A stretch of DNA of 64,000 nt. Origin: Streptomyces sp. NBC_01341 (GTDB lineage Bacteria > Actinomycetota > Actinomycetes > Streptomycetales > Streptomycetaceae). The translations under genes and the position numbers were made by a program. The notes below the pieces were generated by a model that had not been told where the DNA came from, ran no database searches, and was given only the letters and a program-made list of their open reading frames with translations. Positions 40,772 to 50,500 of this stretch are shown here, piece by piece. Location: assembly GCF_035946055.1 (NCBI RefSeq), contig NZ_CP108364.1, forward strand, positions 4,836,001-4,900,000, read 5' to 3'. Each line of letters begins with the position of its first letter. Position 1 is the stretch's first letter.

Positions 40772-41812
40772 TTACGGCTGGGGCGAGGGGGTGTTCGCGG
40801 CACGCCTGTGCCGGCGTTCGACGACCGCGGCGATGACCCGCGGCGTGAGGACGGACGCCACGAGCAGCAGACCGGTCACGATCACCTGCACCTCGTTGGC
40901 GATGTCGTTGAGCGTGAGCAGGTTCTTCAGCACGCCGATCAGCAGGACCCCGGCGACCGCGCCGAAGAGCGTGCCCTTCCCGCCGTCGAAGTCGATTCCA
41001 CCGAGCAGGACGGACGCGATGACCAGCATCTCGAAGCCGAGTCCGTTGTCCGCGCGGGCACTTCCGTACCGGAGGGTGAAGACGACCCCGGCGAAGGCGG
41101 AGAACAGCCCCGTCACGACGAAGAGCAGCAGCTTGATCCGCTTGACCCGGATGCCCGCGAAGTACGCGGCCTCCTCCTGCGCGCCGATCGCGAAGAGCGA
41201 GCGGCCGAGCCCGGTGGCGTGCAGTACGACGGCCGTGATCACGGCCAGGACGGCGAAGAGCACGACCGGATAAGTGAGGAAGGTCCCGGGGACCGTCGTC
41301 GTGTCGACGGCCCAGTCGGCGTACGTCTGCGGGAAGTCCGTCACCGCGTCGCTGCCGAGTGCCACGGAGGCGAGACCACGGTAGAGCGCCAGCGTTCCGA
41401 TGGTGACGGCCAGGGAGGGCAGTCCCACCCTGGTGACGAGCCAGCCGTTGAGGAGGCCTCCGGCGACACCCACCAGGAGCACCACCGGCACGATCATCTC
41501 GAACGCCCAGCCCGCCTCCCACAGCGCACCGGTCAGCGCACTGCCCAGGCCCAGCATGGACGCCACCGACAGGTCGACCTGGCCGGCGACGACGAGCAGG
41601 GTCATCGGCAGGGCGATGAGGGCGACTTCGGCGATGTCGTTGAAAGCGAACGCGAGGTTCTCGCCGGAACCGAAGCCCTCCGTGGTGCCCAGCCCGACGA
41701 CGAGGACCGCCACCAGCAGGACACCGACGGCGGTGTCCCAGCGCAGCGCCAGGCCGCGTGCGAGCGAGGCCCGCGCGGCGGGAGCCTTCTTTGTCTCAGG
41801 CGCCGTGGTCAT
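40772..41812 (-). CDS. Sugar ABC transporter permease (rhamnose importer)
   Basis: The 346-residue BPD_transp_2 permease has eight or more spans and the EAA-like loop GAQEEAAYFAGIRVKRIKLL near 190. GGIDFDGGKGTLFGAVAGVLLIG near 270 is the typical family glycine motif. Its start overlaps the end of the upstream permease gene by 17 nt, and 57 nt follow before the binding-protein start. It corresponds to one of the RhaP/RhaQ pair. Confidence 0.9.
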   Translation of the reverse strand: MTTAPETKKAPAARASLARGLALRWDTAVGVLLVAVLVVGLGTTEGFGSGENLAFAFNDIAEVALIALPMTLLVVAGQVDLSVASMLGLGSALTGALWEAGWAFEMIVPVVLLVGVAGGLLNGWLVTRVGLPSLAVTIGTLALYRGLASVALGSDAVTDFPQTYADWAVDTTTVPGTFLTYPVVLFAVLAVITAVVLHATGLGRSLFAIGAQEEAAYFAGIRVKRIKLLLFVVTGLFSAFAGVVFTLRYGSARADNGLGFEMLVIASVLLGGIDFDGGKGTLFGAVAGVLLIGVLKNLLTLNDIANEVQVIVTGLLLVASVLTPRVIAAVVERRHRRAANTPSPQP

Positions 41813-42848
41813 GACGGGCGCTCCTCTTCCTCAGTGCGGCGGTCATCCGCAGGTTCACGATCCGGTCGACGCTGATGGCCAGCAGCAGGAGCGCGCCGGT
41901 GATGGCGCCCTGCCAGAAGGAGTCCACCTTCAGTACGACCAGGACGCTGCCGATGGTGGTGAGCAGCAGGGCGCCGAGCGCGGCACCCCAGACGGTCCCG
42001 GTGCCGCCGGTGATCGCGACACCGCCGACGACGACGGCGCTGACGACGGTCAGTTCCCAGCCGTGCGCGTTGTCCGCGACGACGGTGCCGAAGCGGGCCA
42101 GCCACAGGGCACCGGCGAAGCCGGCGACCGCCCCGGAGAAGGCGTAGGCGGCGAGCACCCGGCGGCGGATCGGGATGCCGGCGAGCCGGGCGGCCTCGGG
42201 GCTCGACCCGATCGCGTACAGCTCGCGCCCCGAGCGGTAGCTGCGCAGGAAGTACGCCGTCGCGGCGAGCAGGACCACCGCGAGCAGCGGCAGGTAGGGG
42301 ATACCGAGCACGCTGCCGCTGCCCAGCCCCAGGACGGCGTCCGGCACGTCGGAGGCGCTGATCTGTTCGCCCTGCGCCCACCAGTAGTCGACGCCCTGGA
42401 TGATGTAGAGCATGCCCAGGGTCACGACGAGCGCCGGAACCCTGCCGAAGCTGACAAGGGCTCCCGAGACGAGCCCGCAGACCACACCGATGGCGATGCC
42501 CAGCAGCATCACCGTCACCACCCCGTGCTCGCTGCCCGCCACGAACTTGCCGCAGGCGAAGGCGGACAGGCCGACGACGGAGCCGACGGACAGGTCGATG
42601 TTCCGCGTGATCACCACGGCGGACTGACCGACCGCGAGGAGCACCAGGATCGACGCGTTGAGCAGCAGGTCCTTGATGCCCTGGTCGGAGAGGAAGCGTG
42701 GGTTGGCGAGGTACGTGCCGAGTACCAGCAGCACGAGGGCGCCCGCGATGGAGATCTCGCGCGCCCGGAAGACCGTGTCCACGAGCGAGGACGCGCTCCG
42801 CTCGGGCGCCTTCACGGTGTCCGGGGGACTCCCGATGGTGGTGGTCAT
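41796..42848 (-). CDS. Sugar ABC transporter permease (rhamnose importer)
   Basis: The 350-residue membrane protein is the second BPD_transp_2 permease: RNIDLSVGSVVGLSAF near 85, GSSPEAARLAGIPIRRRVLAAY near 215 (EAA-like loop) and GGVAITGGTGTVWGAALGALL near 275. ATG 42848 overlaps the ATPase stop as ATGA. The longer upstream frame is antisense-free noise within the ATPase gene. Confidence 0.9.
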   Translation of the reverse strand: MTTTIGSPPDTVKAPERSASSLVDTVFRAREISIAGALVLLVLGTYLANPRFLSDQGIKDLLLNASILVLLAVGQSAVVITRNIDLSVGSVVGLSAFACGKFVAGSEHGVVTVMLLGIAIGVVCGLVSGALVSFGRVPALVVTLGMLYIIQGVDYWWAQGEQISASDVPDAVLGLGSGSVLGIPYLPLLAVVLLAATAYFLRSYRSGRELYAIGSSPEAARLAGIPIRRRVLAAYAFSGAVAGFAGALWLARFGTVVADNAHGWELTVVSAVVVGGVAITGGTGTVWGAALGALLLTTIGSVLVVLKVDSFWQGAITGALLLLAISVDRIVNLRMTAALRKRSARHDHGA

Positions 42849-44368
42849 GCCGCTGCCCTCTCGTTGCGTCCGGTGGCCGCCGCCATGACCGACTCCTCGG
42901 TGGCGCCCTCCCGCGGTATCTCCGCCACGAGCCGGCCCTCGTGCATCACGAGCACGCGGTCGGCCATGCCGATGACCTCGGGGAGGTCGGAGGAGATCAT
43001 CAGGACGGCGAGGCCGTCTGCCGCGAGCGAGGACAGCAGCCGGTGGACCTCGGCCTTGGTGCCGACATCGATCCCGCGGGTCGGTTCGTCGACGATCAGC
43101 ACGGCGGGGCCGGTCGCCAGCCACTTGGCCAGCACGACCTTCTGCTGGTTGCCGCCGGAGAGCACGCCCACGGTGTCGGCCAGCCGGTTGTACTTGAGCT
43201 GGAGACGTACGGCCCAGTCGGCGGCCCGGTCGTGTTCCAGGGCCCGGCTGACGAGTCCGCGCTTGCGGACCTCGCCCAGGCCGGTGAGGCCGATGTTGCG
43301 CTCGATGGACATATCCATGACCAGTCCGCGCTGACGGCGGTCCTCGGGTACGAGCGCGAGGCCGGCGTCCATCGCTGCGGTGGGCGAGCCGGGGCGCAGC
43401 ACCGTGCCGCCCACCTTCACCTCGCCGGCGTCGGCACGGTCGACGCCGAAGACCGCCTGGGCGACCTCCGTCCGGCCGGCGCCGACGAGCCCGGCGAGCG
43501 CGACGATCTCGCCGCGGCGGACGTCGAACGACACATCACGGAAGACGCCTTCGCGGGTCAGCCGGTGCACCGACAGGGCGACCTCGCCGACCTCGGCGTC
43601 CTGCTTCGGATAGAGGTCGTCGAGGTCACGGCCGACCATCCTGCGGACCAGGTCGTCCTCGGTGAGCCCGTCCAGCGGTTCGGAGGAGATCCACCGTCCG
43701 TCGCGCAGGGTGGTGACGCGCTGGCACAGTTCGAAGATCTCGTCGAGGCGGTGCGAGATGAAGAGCACCGCCGCGCCCTCCGACCGCAGCGCGCGGACGA
43801 CGGCGAAGAGCCGTGCGGTCTCGCTGCCGGTCAGGGCCGCGGTCGGTTCGTCCATGATCAGGACGCGGGCGTCGAAGGAGAGCGCCTTGGCGATCTCGAC
43901 GATCTGCTGGTCGGCGATCGACAGGCCGCGGGCCGGCCGGTCCGGCGCCAGATCGACGCCGAGCCTGCGCATCAGGCCCGCGGTGGTCTCGTGGACGGCC
44001 CTGCGGTCGATCCTGCCCAGCGTCCGCCGGGGCTGCCGGCCCATGAAGATGTTCTCGGCGATGGACAGGTCGGGGAAGAGCGTCGGCTCCTGGTAGATGA
44101 CGGCGATGCCGGCATCCCGCGCGTCGGCCGGGCCGTGGAAGACGACGCGCTCCCCGTCGAGGAGCACCTCGCCGCTGTCCGGCCTGTGCACTCCGGCGAG
44201 GGCCTTGATCAGGGTCGACTTGCCTGCGCCGTTCTCACCCGCGAGCGCGTGCGCCTCGCCGGGGAACAACTGCAGGGAGACGTCCTGCAGGGCCCGTACG
44301 GCACCGAAGGACTTGCTCACGCCCTTCAGGGCCAGGACCGGGGCCGGGTCCGGGGCGGACTGGTTCAT
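42845..44368 (-). CDS. rhaT: Sugar ABC transporter ATP-binding protein (rhamnose importer)
   Basis: The 507-residue protein is a tandem ATPase of the RbsA/MglA type. The first half has Walker A GENGAGKSTLIKALAG (about 40-55), signature LSIADQQIVEIAKAL and DEPTAALTGSE; the second has degenerate Walker A LAGLVGAGRTEVAQAVFG, signature LSGGNQQKVVLAKWL and DEPTRGIDVGT. It is the first gene of the operon. Two LacI-type palindromes lie upstream. E. coli rhaT is an unrelated symporter; the name here follows rhizobial usage. Confidence 0.92.
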   Translation of the reverse strand: MNQSAPDPAPVLALKGVSKSFGAVRALQDVSLQLFPGEAHALAGENGAGKSTLIKALAGVHRPDSGEVLLDGERVVFHGPADARDAGIAVIYQEPTLFPDLSIAENIFMGRQPRRTLGRIDRRAVHETTAGLMRRLGVDLAPDRPARGLSIADQQIVEIAKALSFDARVLIMDEPTAALTGSETARLFAVVRALRSEGAAVLFISHRLDEIFELCQRVTTLRDGRWISSEPLDGLTEDDLVRRMVGRDLDDLYPKQDAEVGEVALSVHRLTREGVFRDVSFDVRRGEIVALAGLVGAGRTEVAQAVFGVDRADAGEVKVGGTVLRPGSPTAAMDAGLALVPEDRRQRGLVMDMSIERNIGLTGLGEVRKRGLVSRALEHDRAADWAVRLQLKYNRLADTVGVLSGGNQQKVVLAKWLATGPAVLIVDEPTRGIDVGTKAEVHRLLSSLAADGLAVLMISSDLPEVIGMADRVLVMHEGRLVAEIPREGATEESVMAAATGRNERAAA

Positions 44369-44407
44369 GGGAGCTCCTCAGCGGTGGCCTGGTCGCTCCA
44401 CGCGCCG

Positions 44408-44419
44408 TGAAAGGTTTCA
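44408..44419. promoter_or_regulatory. LacI-type operator 1 upstream of the rhamnose operon
   Basis: TGAAAGGTTTCA is the LacI consensus TGAAACGTTTCA with one change, 40 nt before the ATPase start. Confidence 0.6.
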
Positions 44420-44556
44420 ATGAGGTTGCTCGGAAGCTAAACGGGGATTGCGGGCACAGTCAATGGGTTGATGGCGAGAAGTTCCAGGAATGGGGACGAT
44501 GTACGACCTGAATGGGGGGAATGGGTGGGCACCCTTGACAGGCTTCGAGGCAGGCC

Positions 44557-44585
44557 ACTATCTTCGCGCTCTTTGAATCGATTCA
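44557..44585 (-). promoter_or_regulatory. LacI-type operator 2 and probable rhamnose operon promoter
   Basis: TGAATCGATTCA (44574-44585) is a perfect 12-bp palindrome. On the minus strand GATAGT (44557-44562) is a plausible -10, placing the operator over the -35 region. On the plus strand TTGACA (44535-44540) with CTATCT 17 nt later could also be read, but no plus-strand gene follows. Operators 1 and 2 are 166 bp apart. Confidence 0.55.
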
Positions 44586-44639
44586 CGTCACGGTTGCGCA
44601 TCGCTCCACTCACGCGACGCGCCAGGTGTGTCCGGACCC

Positions 44640-45248
44640 TCACCAGTGGGCGAGCCCGGCAGCCGCCGGGTGCCCGGGCCCGAGCAGGACGGTGAGCCCC
44701 GCTCTTCCCGGCACGGTCACCGGGACCGGATGCCATCCCGCACGCCGGTAGAAGCGCAGCGTCGCCTCCGCGTGCACGGAGGTCAGCAGCCAGCACCGTC
44801 CGTCCGGTGCGGCGCCCGTGACGGCCGTCAGCAGGGCCGCGCCCAGGCCGGCACCGCGCGCGGCGGGGGAGACCGCCAGTTCGTCGACCTCCAGCGCCCC
44901 GCACAGCCATGCGGAGACGCGCCCGGGCCCCAGCGCCCGGGCGACGTGGCCGTAGCCGCGGTCGGTGGGGAACACGCCGGGTGTGGTCCACGCGGTGGCG
45001 AAGCCGCCCACCTCGTCGCAGGGGCCCGGACCTTCCGCCCCGCGGGGAGGCGCGCCCGTGCCGGGCTCCAGGGCCAGTGCCGCGGTGAAACCGGGACGCA
45101 GGGCGTCGGCCATGAGGCGTTCGACGTACGGTCCGGCCGCCGAGGGGTCCTCGTTCCACGGCGGAGCCGAGAACACGTCGGCGTACACCCGGCGGATGCC
45201 GTCGGCGTACGCGGGAAGGAGCCCGCTCGTCATCAGCCGGACCCGCAT
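44640..45248 (-). CDS. GNAT-family N-acetyltransferase
   Basis: The 202-residue protein has the GNAT core: ELAVSPAARGAGLGAALLTAV near 120-140 carries the acetyl-CoA pyrophosphate loop (RGAGLG), and LRFYRRAGWHPVPV near 170 the final strand-helix. The N-terminus YADVFSAPPWNEDP is typical of a subgroup acting on unknown small molecules. ATG 45248 is taken; an in-frame ATG five codons later is possible. It is downstream of the phosphoribosyltransferase fusion on the same strand. Confidence 0.87.
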   Translation of the reverse strand: MRVRLMTSGLLPAYADGIRRVYADVFSAPPWNEDPSAAGPYVERLMADALRPGFTAALALEPGTGAPPRGAEGPGPCDEVGGFATAWTTPGVFPTDRGYGHVARALGPGRVSAWLCGALEVDELAVSPAARGAGLGAALLTAVTGAAPDGRCWLLTSVHAEATLRFYRRAGWHPVPVTVPGRAGLTVLLGPGHPAAAGLAHW

Positions 45249-45394
45249 GCCGCCGCCCCTCCGCTCCGGACCCGGTCCCGAGCGCCGGAACCGCTGCGGA
45301 AAGGATAGGGGCGGGGCCGGCGTCGCGGCCGGTACGATCCGACCGCCGTCGCTACCCCGCCGGTGCACGACCCCGGAAACCGGCCACGCGCGGC

Positions 45395-46666
45395 TCAGCC
45401 CGGGGGGAGGAGATGGGTGGTGAACCAGTCCCGTGCGAGGTCCGCGACGCGGTCCAGGGCGCCCGGCTCCTCGAACAGGTGGGTGGCGCCCGGGACGACC
45501 TCCAGTCGGTTCTCGCAGTACAGCGCCGCCTGGGCCTGCCGGTTGAGGTCGATCACCGTGGTGTCCTCGCCGCCGACGATCAGCAGCGTCGGCGCCCGTA
45601 CCCCGGAGAGGTCCACACCGGCCAGGTCGGGCCGGCCGCCGCGCGAGACCACCGCTCCGATGCCCGAGTCCGGGGCGGCCGCGGCACGCAGCGCCGCCGC
45701 CGCGCCGGTGCTTGCGCCGAACGATCCGACCGGCACGGCCACCCGGTTCCTGAGCCAGCGCGTGGTGTCCGACAGCCGCGCGGACAGCAGCCCGATGTCG
45801 AATACGTTGGCCCGGTAGACCTCCTCGCCCGGGGTGAGCAGGTCGAAGAGCAGCGTGCCCAGACCGGCGCGGTTCAGGGCCGTGGCCACGGCGCGGTTGC
45901 GCGGGCTGAGACGGCTGCTGCCGGAACCGTGGGCGAACACCACGACGGCGCCCGCGTCCGCCGGGAGCACCAGATCGCCGGTGAGCGGAACCCCGCCCGC
46001 GTCGACCTCGACGGTCTCGGCCGTGACGCCGTCCGCGGGCGCCCGGGCCAGGAGGGCCACGACCTCCTCGTCGGATGTCTGGGAGAAGTCCCGGTACCAC
46101 TCGCCCACCGCGGAGAAGAGGACCGGCGTGGACAGGCACACGATCTCGTCGACGTCCTCCCCCAGGCGCGCGGCCACGTCCGGCGACGCCACGGGCACGG
46201 CCAGTGCGACATAGGCGGCCCCCTGCGCCCGGACCACCTGGCAGGCCGCCCTGGCGGTGGCACCGGTGGCGACCCCGTCGTCCACCACGACCACCGCGCG
46301 GCCGTGCAGCGGCAGGCGCGTCCTGCCCGCCCTGTACGCAGCCGCCCGCCGGAGCAGCTCCGCCTCCTCGGCGCGCTCGACGGACCGGACCTGCGCCTCC
46401 CGCACACCGGCATGCCGCACGATCTCATCGCTGATGACCCGCACACCGCCCTCACCGATCGCGCCGAAGCCCAGCTCCGGGTGGTGCGGCACACCGAGCT
46501 TGCGGACCACGATCACGTCGAGCGGCGCACCCAGAGCCCGGGCCACCTCGTAAGCCACGGGGACTCCGCCGCGCGGCAGCCCCAGGACGACGGGGTCGCG
46601 CAGCTCCAGGTGCCGCAGGGCCTCGGCCAGTTGTCGCCCGGCGTCCGCGCGGTCGGTGAACAGCAC
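45395..46666 (-). CDS. Phosphoribosyltransferase / dienelactone-hydrolase-type fusion protein
   Basis: The 423-residue protein has an N-terminal type I phosphoribosyltransferase (1-210) with PRPP loop VVVVDDGVATGATARAA near 125 and VLGLPRGGVPVAYEVA near 28. A C-terminal alpha/beta hydrolase (about 215-423) has nucleophile Ser in GASTG, Asp in VGGEDTTV and His in GATHLFEEPG. Such fusions occur in actinobacteria, and separate halves often sit near stress or dormancy genes; no reaction is established to my knowledge. GTG 46666 has GGAGG 9 nt upstream. Confidence 0.9.
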   Translation of the reverse strand: MLFTDRADAGRQLAEALRHLELRDPVVLGLPRGGVPVAYEVARALGAPLDVIVVRKLGVPHHPELGFGAIGEGGVRVISDEIVRHAGVREAQVRSVERAEEAELLRRAAAYRAGRTRLPLHGRAVVVVDDGVATGATARAACQVVRAQGAAYVALAVPVASPDVAARLGEDVDEIVCLSTPVLFSAVGEWYRDFSQTSDEEVVALLARAPADGVTAETVEVDAGGVPLTGDLVLPADAGAVVVFAHGSGSSRLSPRNRAVATALNRAGLGTLLFDLLTPGEEVYRANVFDIGLLSARLSDTTRWLRNRVAVPVGSFGASTGAAAALRAAAAPDSGIGAVVSRGGRPDLAGVDLSGVRAPTLLIVGGEDTTVIDLNRQAQAALYCENRLEVVPGATHLFEEPGALDRVADLARDWFTTHLLPPG

Positions 46667-46921
46667 GGTGGTTCACCTCCAACAGAGAAGGGGACGCGGC
46701 AGCGCACGCGCACGCCCCTTCTTCGAAACAAACCCATCTGTGCTGGTTCGGCAAGTCGGGGGGCGGCCGCTTTCGGCGGTAGGGAATTCGCAGGGGTCCG
46801 CTGGCCCGCGGCACCGCACTCCCGGTGGGACGGAGTCATGCGGTCAGGAGGTCCGGTGCGGTCCGGACGACGAAGCCGGAGCGGGGCGCGCCTGTCCTGT
46901 TCATCCCCTTTTCCGACCCGT

Positions 46922-46964
46922 GCGCCGGACGTCGCGAGAGTCGCCGTGCTCTCGCGTCCGGCGC
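46922..46964. repeat. 16-bp inverted repeat with a 3-nt bulge
   Basis: GCGCCGGA-cgt-CGCGAGAG (46922-46940) pairs with CTCTCGCG-TCCGGCGC (46949-46964); the loop is 8 nt. It lies mid-gap, 256 nt from the nearest start codon. Confidence 0.6.
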
Positions 46965-47411
46965 CGGAGCGACTGGGCACGGGAGATTTTCCCGCCGGGG
47001 CCGGAATCCTGCTTCCTTGACAGAGGAAATAAAGTCGGCCACTCCACTGTGGCGCGCATGTCCGACATGGTCTCTCCGTGCGCAACGGGCCCGGGGAGGC
47101 CGGTGGGTGAGGGTATTCCCTCCGGCCCGGACCGATTCACGCAGGTCGCGGGTCGATGGGACCTGAGCGCGAGTAGCGGGGCGGAGTCCGGCGACCGTGG
47201 ACCGGAAGCGCAACACGGACATCTACGCGCGCAGCCGGGCGCTGATCGTTCGTCCCGCCGATTCCCGGGATAGGCCTGATTCACGTGGCGGACAAGTGAT
47301 GACTTAGCGCGCGATAGAGCCCCTCCGGCGTGCTCACGCCGTTCTCACGGCTTTTCCACAACCTTCGTACGTTTGGTGACCACGCGTCATTAATCGGTAA
47401 CGCAACGTGTA

Positions 47412-47440
47412 TTGACCTTGATCGCACGCGCCTCACTAAT
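47412..47440 (+). promoter_or_regulatory. Probable promoter of the S53 peptidase gene
   Basis: TTGACC (47412-47417), 17 nt, ACTAAT (47435-47440) in an AT-rich segment, giving a leader of roughly 75 nt. Confidence 0.5.
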
Positions 47441-47522
47441 TGGCTCCCGGCGAATACGTCCATTCGCTGTCGCCCCGGGATAATCACGGGCCGACCCCTG
47501 CTCGCAGCATGGAGTCATAGCC

Positions 47523-50500
47523 TTGCGCACAGCGGCAAGATCGAAGAGATCGAACGGGTCCGGCAGATCAGAAATACCGAAGCGGCGCGGACAGGCGCGG
47601 CAGAGAATCGGCGGGGGGCTCGCGGTTCTGAGTGCGGCCGCCATGGGGGTCCTGGGTCTGCAGGTCCCGGCGGCCGGCGCCGCCGGGACCTCGCCCGCCG
47701 CCGACGCCCGCGTGGCGTACGAGGCGAGCTGTGGCGTGGCGAAGCCGGGTGAGGCCACCTGCTATTCGCTGCGCCGCACGGACGTCAAGGAGATCAAGGG
47801 GCTGAGGCCGGCCTCGGACGCTCCCGCAGGCTTCGGCGCGACGGACCTGCGCAGCGCGTACAACCTGCCGGACAACGGCGGTGCGGGGCAGACCATCGCC
47901 GTCGTCGACGCCTACGACAGCCCGACCGCGGAGAGCGACCTCGCGGTGTACCGCGAGCAGTTCGGCCTGCCGGAGTGCACCACGGCCAACGGCTGCTTCA
48001 CCAAGGTGGACCAGCGCGGCGGCACGAACTACCCGGCACCCGACCCGGGTTGGGCGGGAGAGATCTCCCTCGACCTCGACATGGTGTCGGCAGCGGCCCC
48101 GAACGCCCACATCCTGCTCGTGGAGGCGGACGACGCGAGCTTCGAGAGCCTGGGCGCGGCAGTCAACCAGGCCGTCGCGCTCGGCGCCAAGTTCGTGTCC
48201 AACTCCTACGGCACCGACTACCGCGGTGGCGGCGGCGAGGACCCGGCCGAGACGACCGAGTACGACGCGTACTACAACCACCCGGGCGTGGCGGTGGTCG
48301 CGTCGACCGGTGACTTCGGCTACGGGGTCAGCTACCCGGCCGCGTCCCAGTACGTCACGGCGGCCGGTGGCACGGCGCTGCACCGGGACACGAGCACGGA
48401 GCGCGGCTGGACCGAGAGCGTCTGGGACGGCGCCGGTTCGGGCTGCTCCCTCTACGAGCCGAAGCCGGCGTTCCAGAAGGACACGGGGTGCGCCAACCGC
48501 GCCCTGTCCGACGTCTCCGCGGTCTCGGACCCGGCGACCGGTGTATCGGTCTACCAGACGTACGGCGGTGGCGGCTGGGCGGTGTACGGCGGCACCAGCG
48601 CCGCGTCGCCCCTGATCGCCGCGACGTACGCGGTCGCGGGCACGCCCGTCGCAGGCACGTACCCGAACGCGTACCCGTACGCGGGCAACGGTGCGGGACT
48701 CAACGACGTGACAGGCGGCAGCAACGGGTCCTGCACCCCGAGCTACCTGTGCGAAGGCGGCACGGGCTACGACGGCCCCACCGGGCTCGGCACGCCGAAC
48801 GGCGTGGACGCGTTCCGCAGCGGCCCGCACGGTGCCGTATCCGGCACGGTCACGGACGCCGCCACCGGCAAGGCGCTCTCCGGCGCGACGGTCACGGTCG
48901 GCGACAACCTCGCCAGGTCCGGCTCGGACGGCTCCTACAAGCTGAGCGTGCCGGCGGGCACGTACGACATCGCTGTCGACGCCTACGGCTACAAGTCGGC
49001 GGCGGCCTCGTCGGTGGAGGTCACCGACGGCGCGGCGCTGACGAAGAACTTCGCCCTCACCGCCGTCCCGAACCAGACGGTCTCGGGCAAGGTGACGGAC
49101 GGCAGCGGCCACGGCTGGCCGCTGTACGCGCGGGTCTCCGTCGAGGGCGTCCCCGGCGCCCCCGTCTGGACGGACCCGGCCACGGGTTCCTACAGCCTGT
49201 CGCTGCCCGAGAACCACGGCTACACCCTGAACATCGCGTCGGCCACCCGCGGGTACAGCGCCGTGAGCGAGAAGATCACGGTGGACGAAGCGCCGGTCAC
49301 CACGAACATAGCGGTGAAGGCGAACGCCTTCGGAGACACGGCACCCGGCTACGAGGTCAAGGACACGGGCAAGACGGAGCCGTTCGACACCACCGCACCG
49401 CCGGAGGGCTGGAAGGTCGTCAACTCGACCGATTCCGGCTGGCAGTTCGACGACCCGGGCGCGCGTGGCAACACGACCGGCGGCGCCGGCACCTTCGCCA
49501 TCGCCGACAGCGACAACGCGGGTCCCGGCTCGACCACGGACTCCCAGCTGATCAGCCCCTCCTACAACTTCTCGGCCGACAGTCACCCGGTGGCGTCCTT
49601 CGCCACCGACTACCTTGCGTCGGGCGGCCAGGAGGCCACCGTCGACGCGTCCGACGACGGCGGGGAGACCTGGAAGACCGTGTGGTCCGCCGTCTCCTCG
49701 ACCAACGGTGCCTCGAAGATCACCGTCCCGCTGGACGAGTACGCGGGGGTCCAGAACGTCACCCTGCGATTCCACTTCGTCGGATTCTTCGGCTGGTGGT
49801 GGAAGATCGACGACGTCTTCATCGGGGAGCGCACGCTCGAGGCGATCCCCGGAGGTCTGCTCGTCGGTGAAGTCACGGACGCCAACACCGGAAATGGCGT
49901 GACGGGCGCCGCCGTGACAAGCGACGACACGCCGACCGTGACGACCACGACCGTCGCCACGCCGGACGACCCCGACGTCTCCGACGGTTTCTACTCGGTC
50001 TTCACGCCCGACCTGGGCAAGCACAGCATCACCGCGTCGAAGAGCCGTTACACGAAGCAGTCGAAGACCGTGAGGACGGCAGTCGACAGTGCGGCGTCCA
50101 CCGGCTTCACCCTCGCGGCGGGCCGGCTGAGCGTGACCCCGGAAACCGTGACCAAGACCGTCGCGTGGGGTGGACAGGCCACCCAGAAGGTCACCGTCAG
50201 GAACACCGGTGGCGCGGCCGCCACACTGAAGATGTCCGAGCAGGCGGGCAAGTACCAGCCTCAGGACCAGAAGCAGGGTGCGCCGCTCCAGAGGATCAAG
50301 GGCACGTACCCGACCGGACCGAGCAAGGCACGGGCCGGGGCCGCCTCCACGAAGGCCGGTCCCGCGGCGAGCCCCGCCGCCGCCCCGGCGGACGGTACCT
50401 GGCAGACGGCTCCCAACCTGCCGCAGGCGACCATGAGCAACATCGGCGCCGTGCACGACGGCATCGTCTACACCGGATTCGGGTACAGCGGCTCCGGTGT

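Larger units (their letters stand above)
46667..47522. other. 856-bp non-coding stretch
   Basis: Six-frame reading gives only short, uncharacteristic frames. The right third (about 47280-47480) is markedly AT-richer than the rest and holds a promoter for the S53 gene (47412-47440). A 16-bp hairpin lies at 46922-46964. A TTGACA at 47016-47021 has no matching -10. I see no gene, but a small RNA is possible. Confidence 0.55.

Noticed and set aside
44535..44564. Plus-strand promoter TTGACA / CTATCT between the rhamnose operon and the GNAT gene
   Set aside because: The sequence match is good, but no plus-strand gene lies downstream for 2.9 kb; the minus-strand reading with operator 2 explains the site better.
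47016..47021. TTGACA as a promoter
   Set aside because: No -10-like hexamer follows at 16-18 nt, and no gene starts within the next 400 bp on that strand.
47281..47487. 68-codon minus-strand frame in the long gap
   Set aside because: No family character, no ribosome site, and it overlaps the S53 promoter region.
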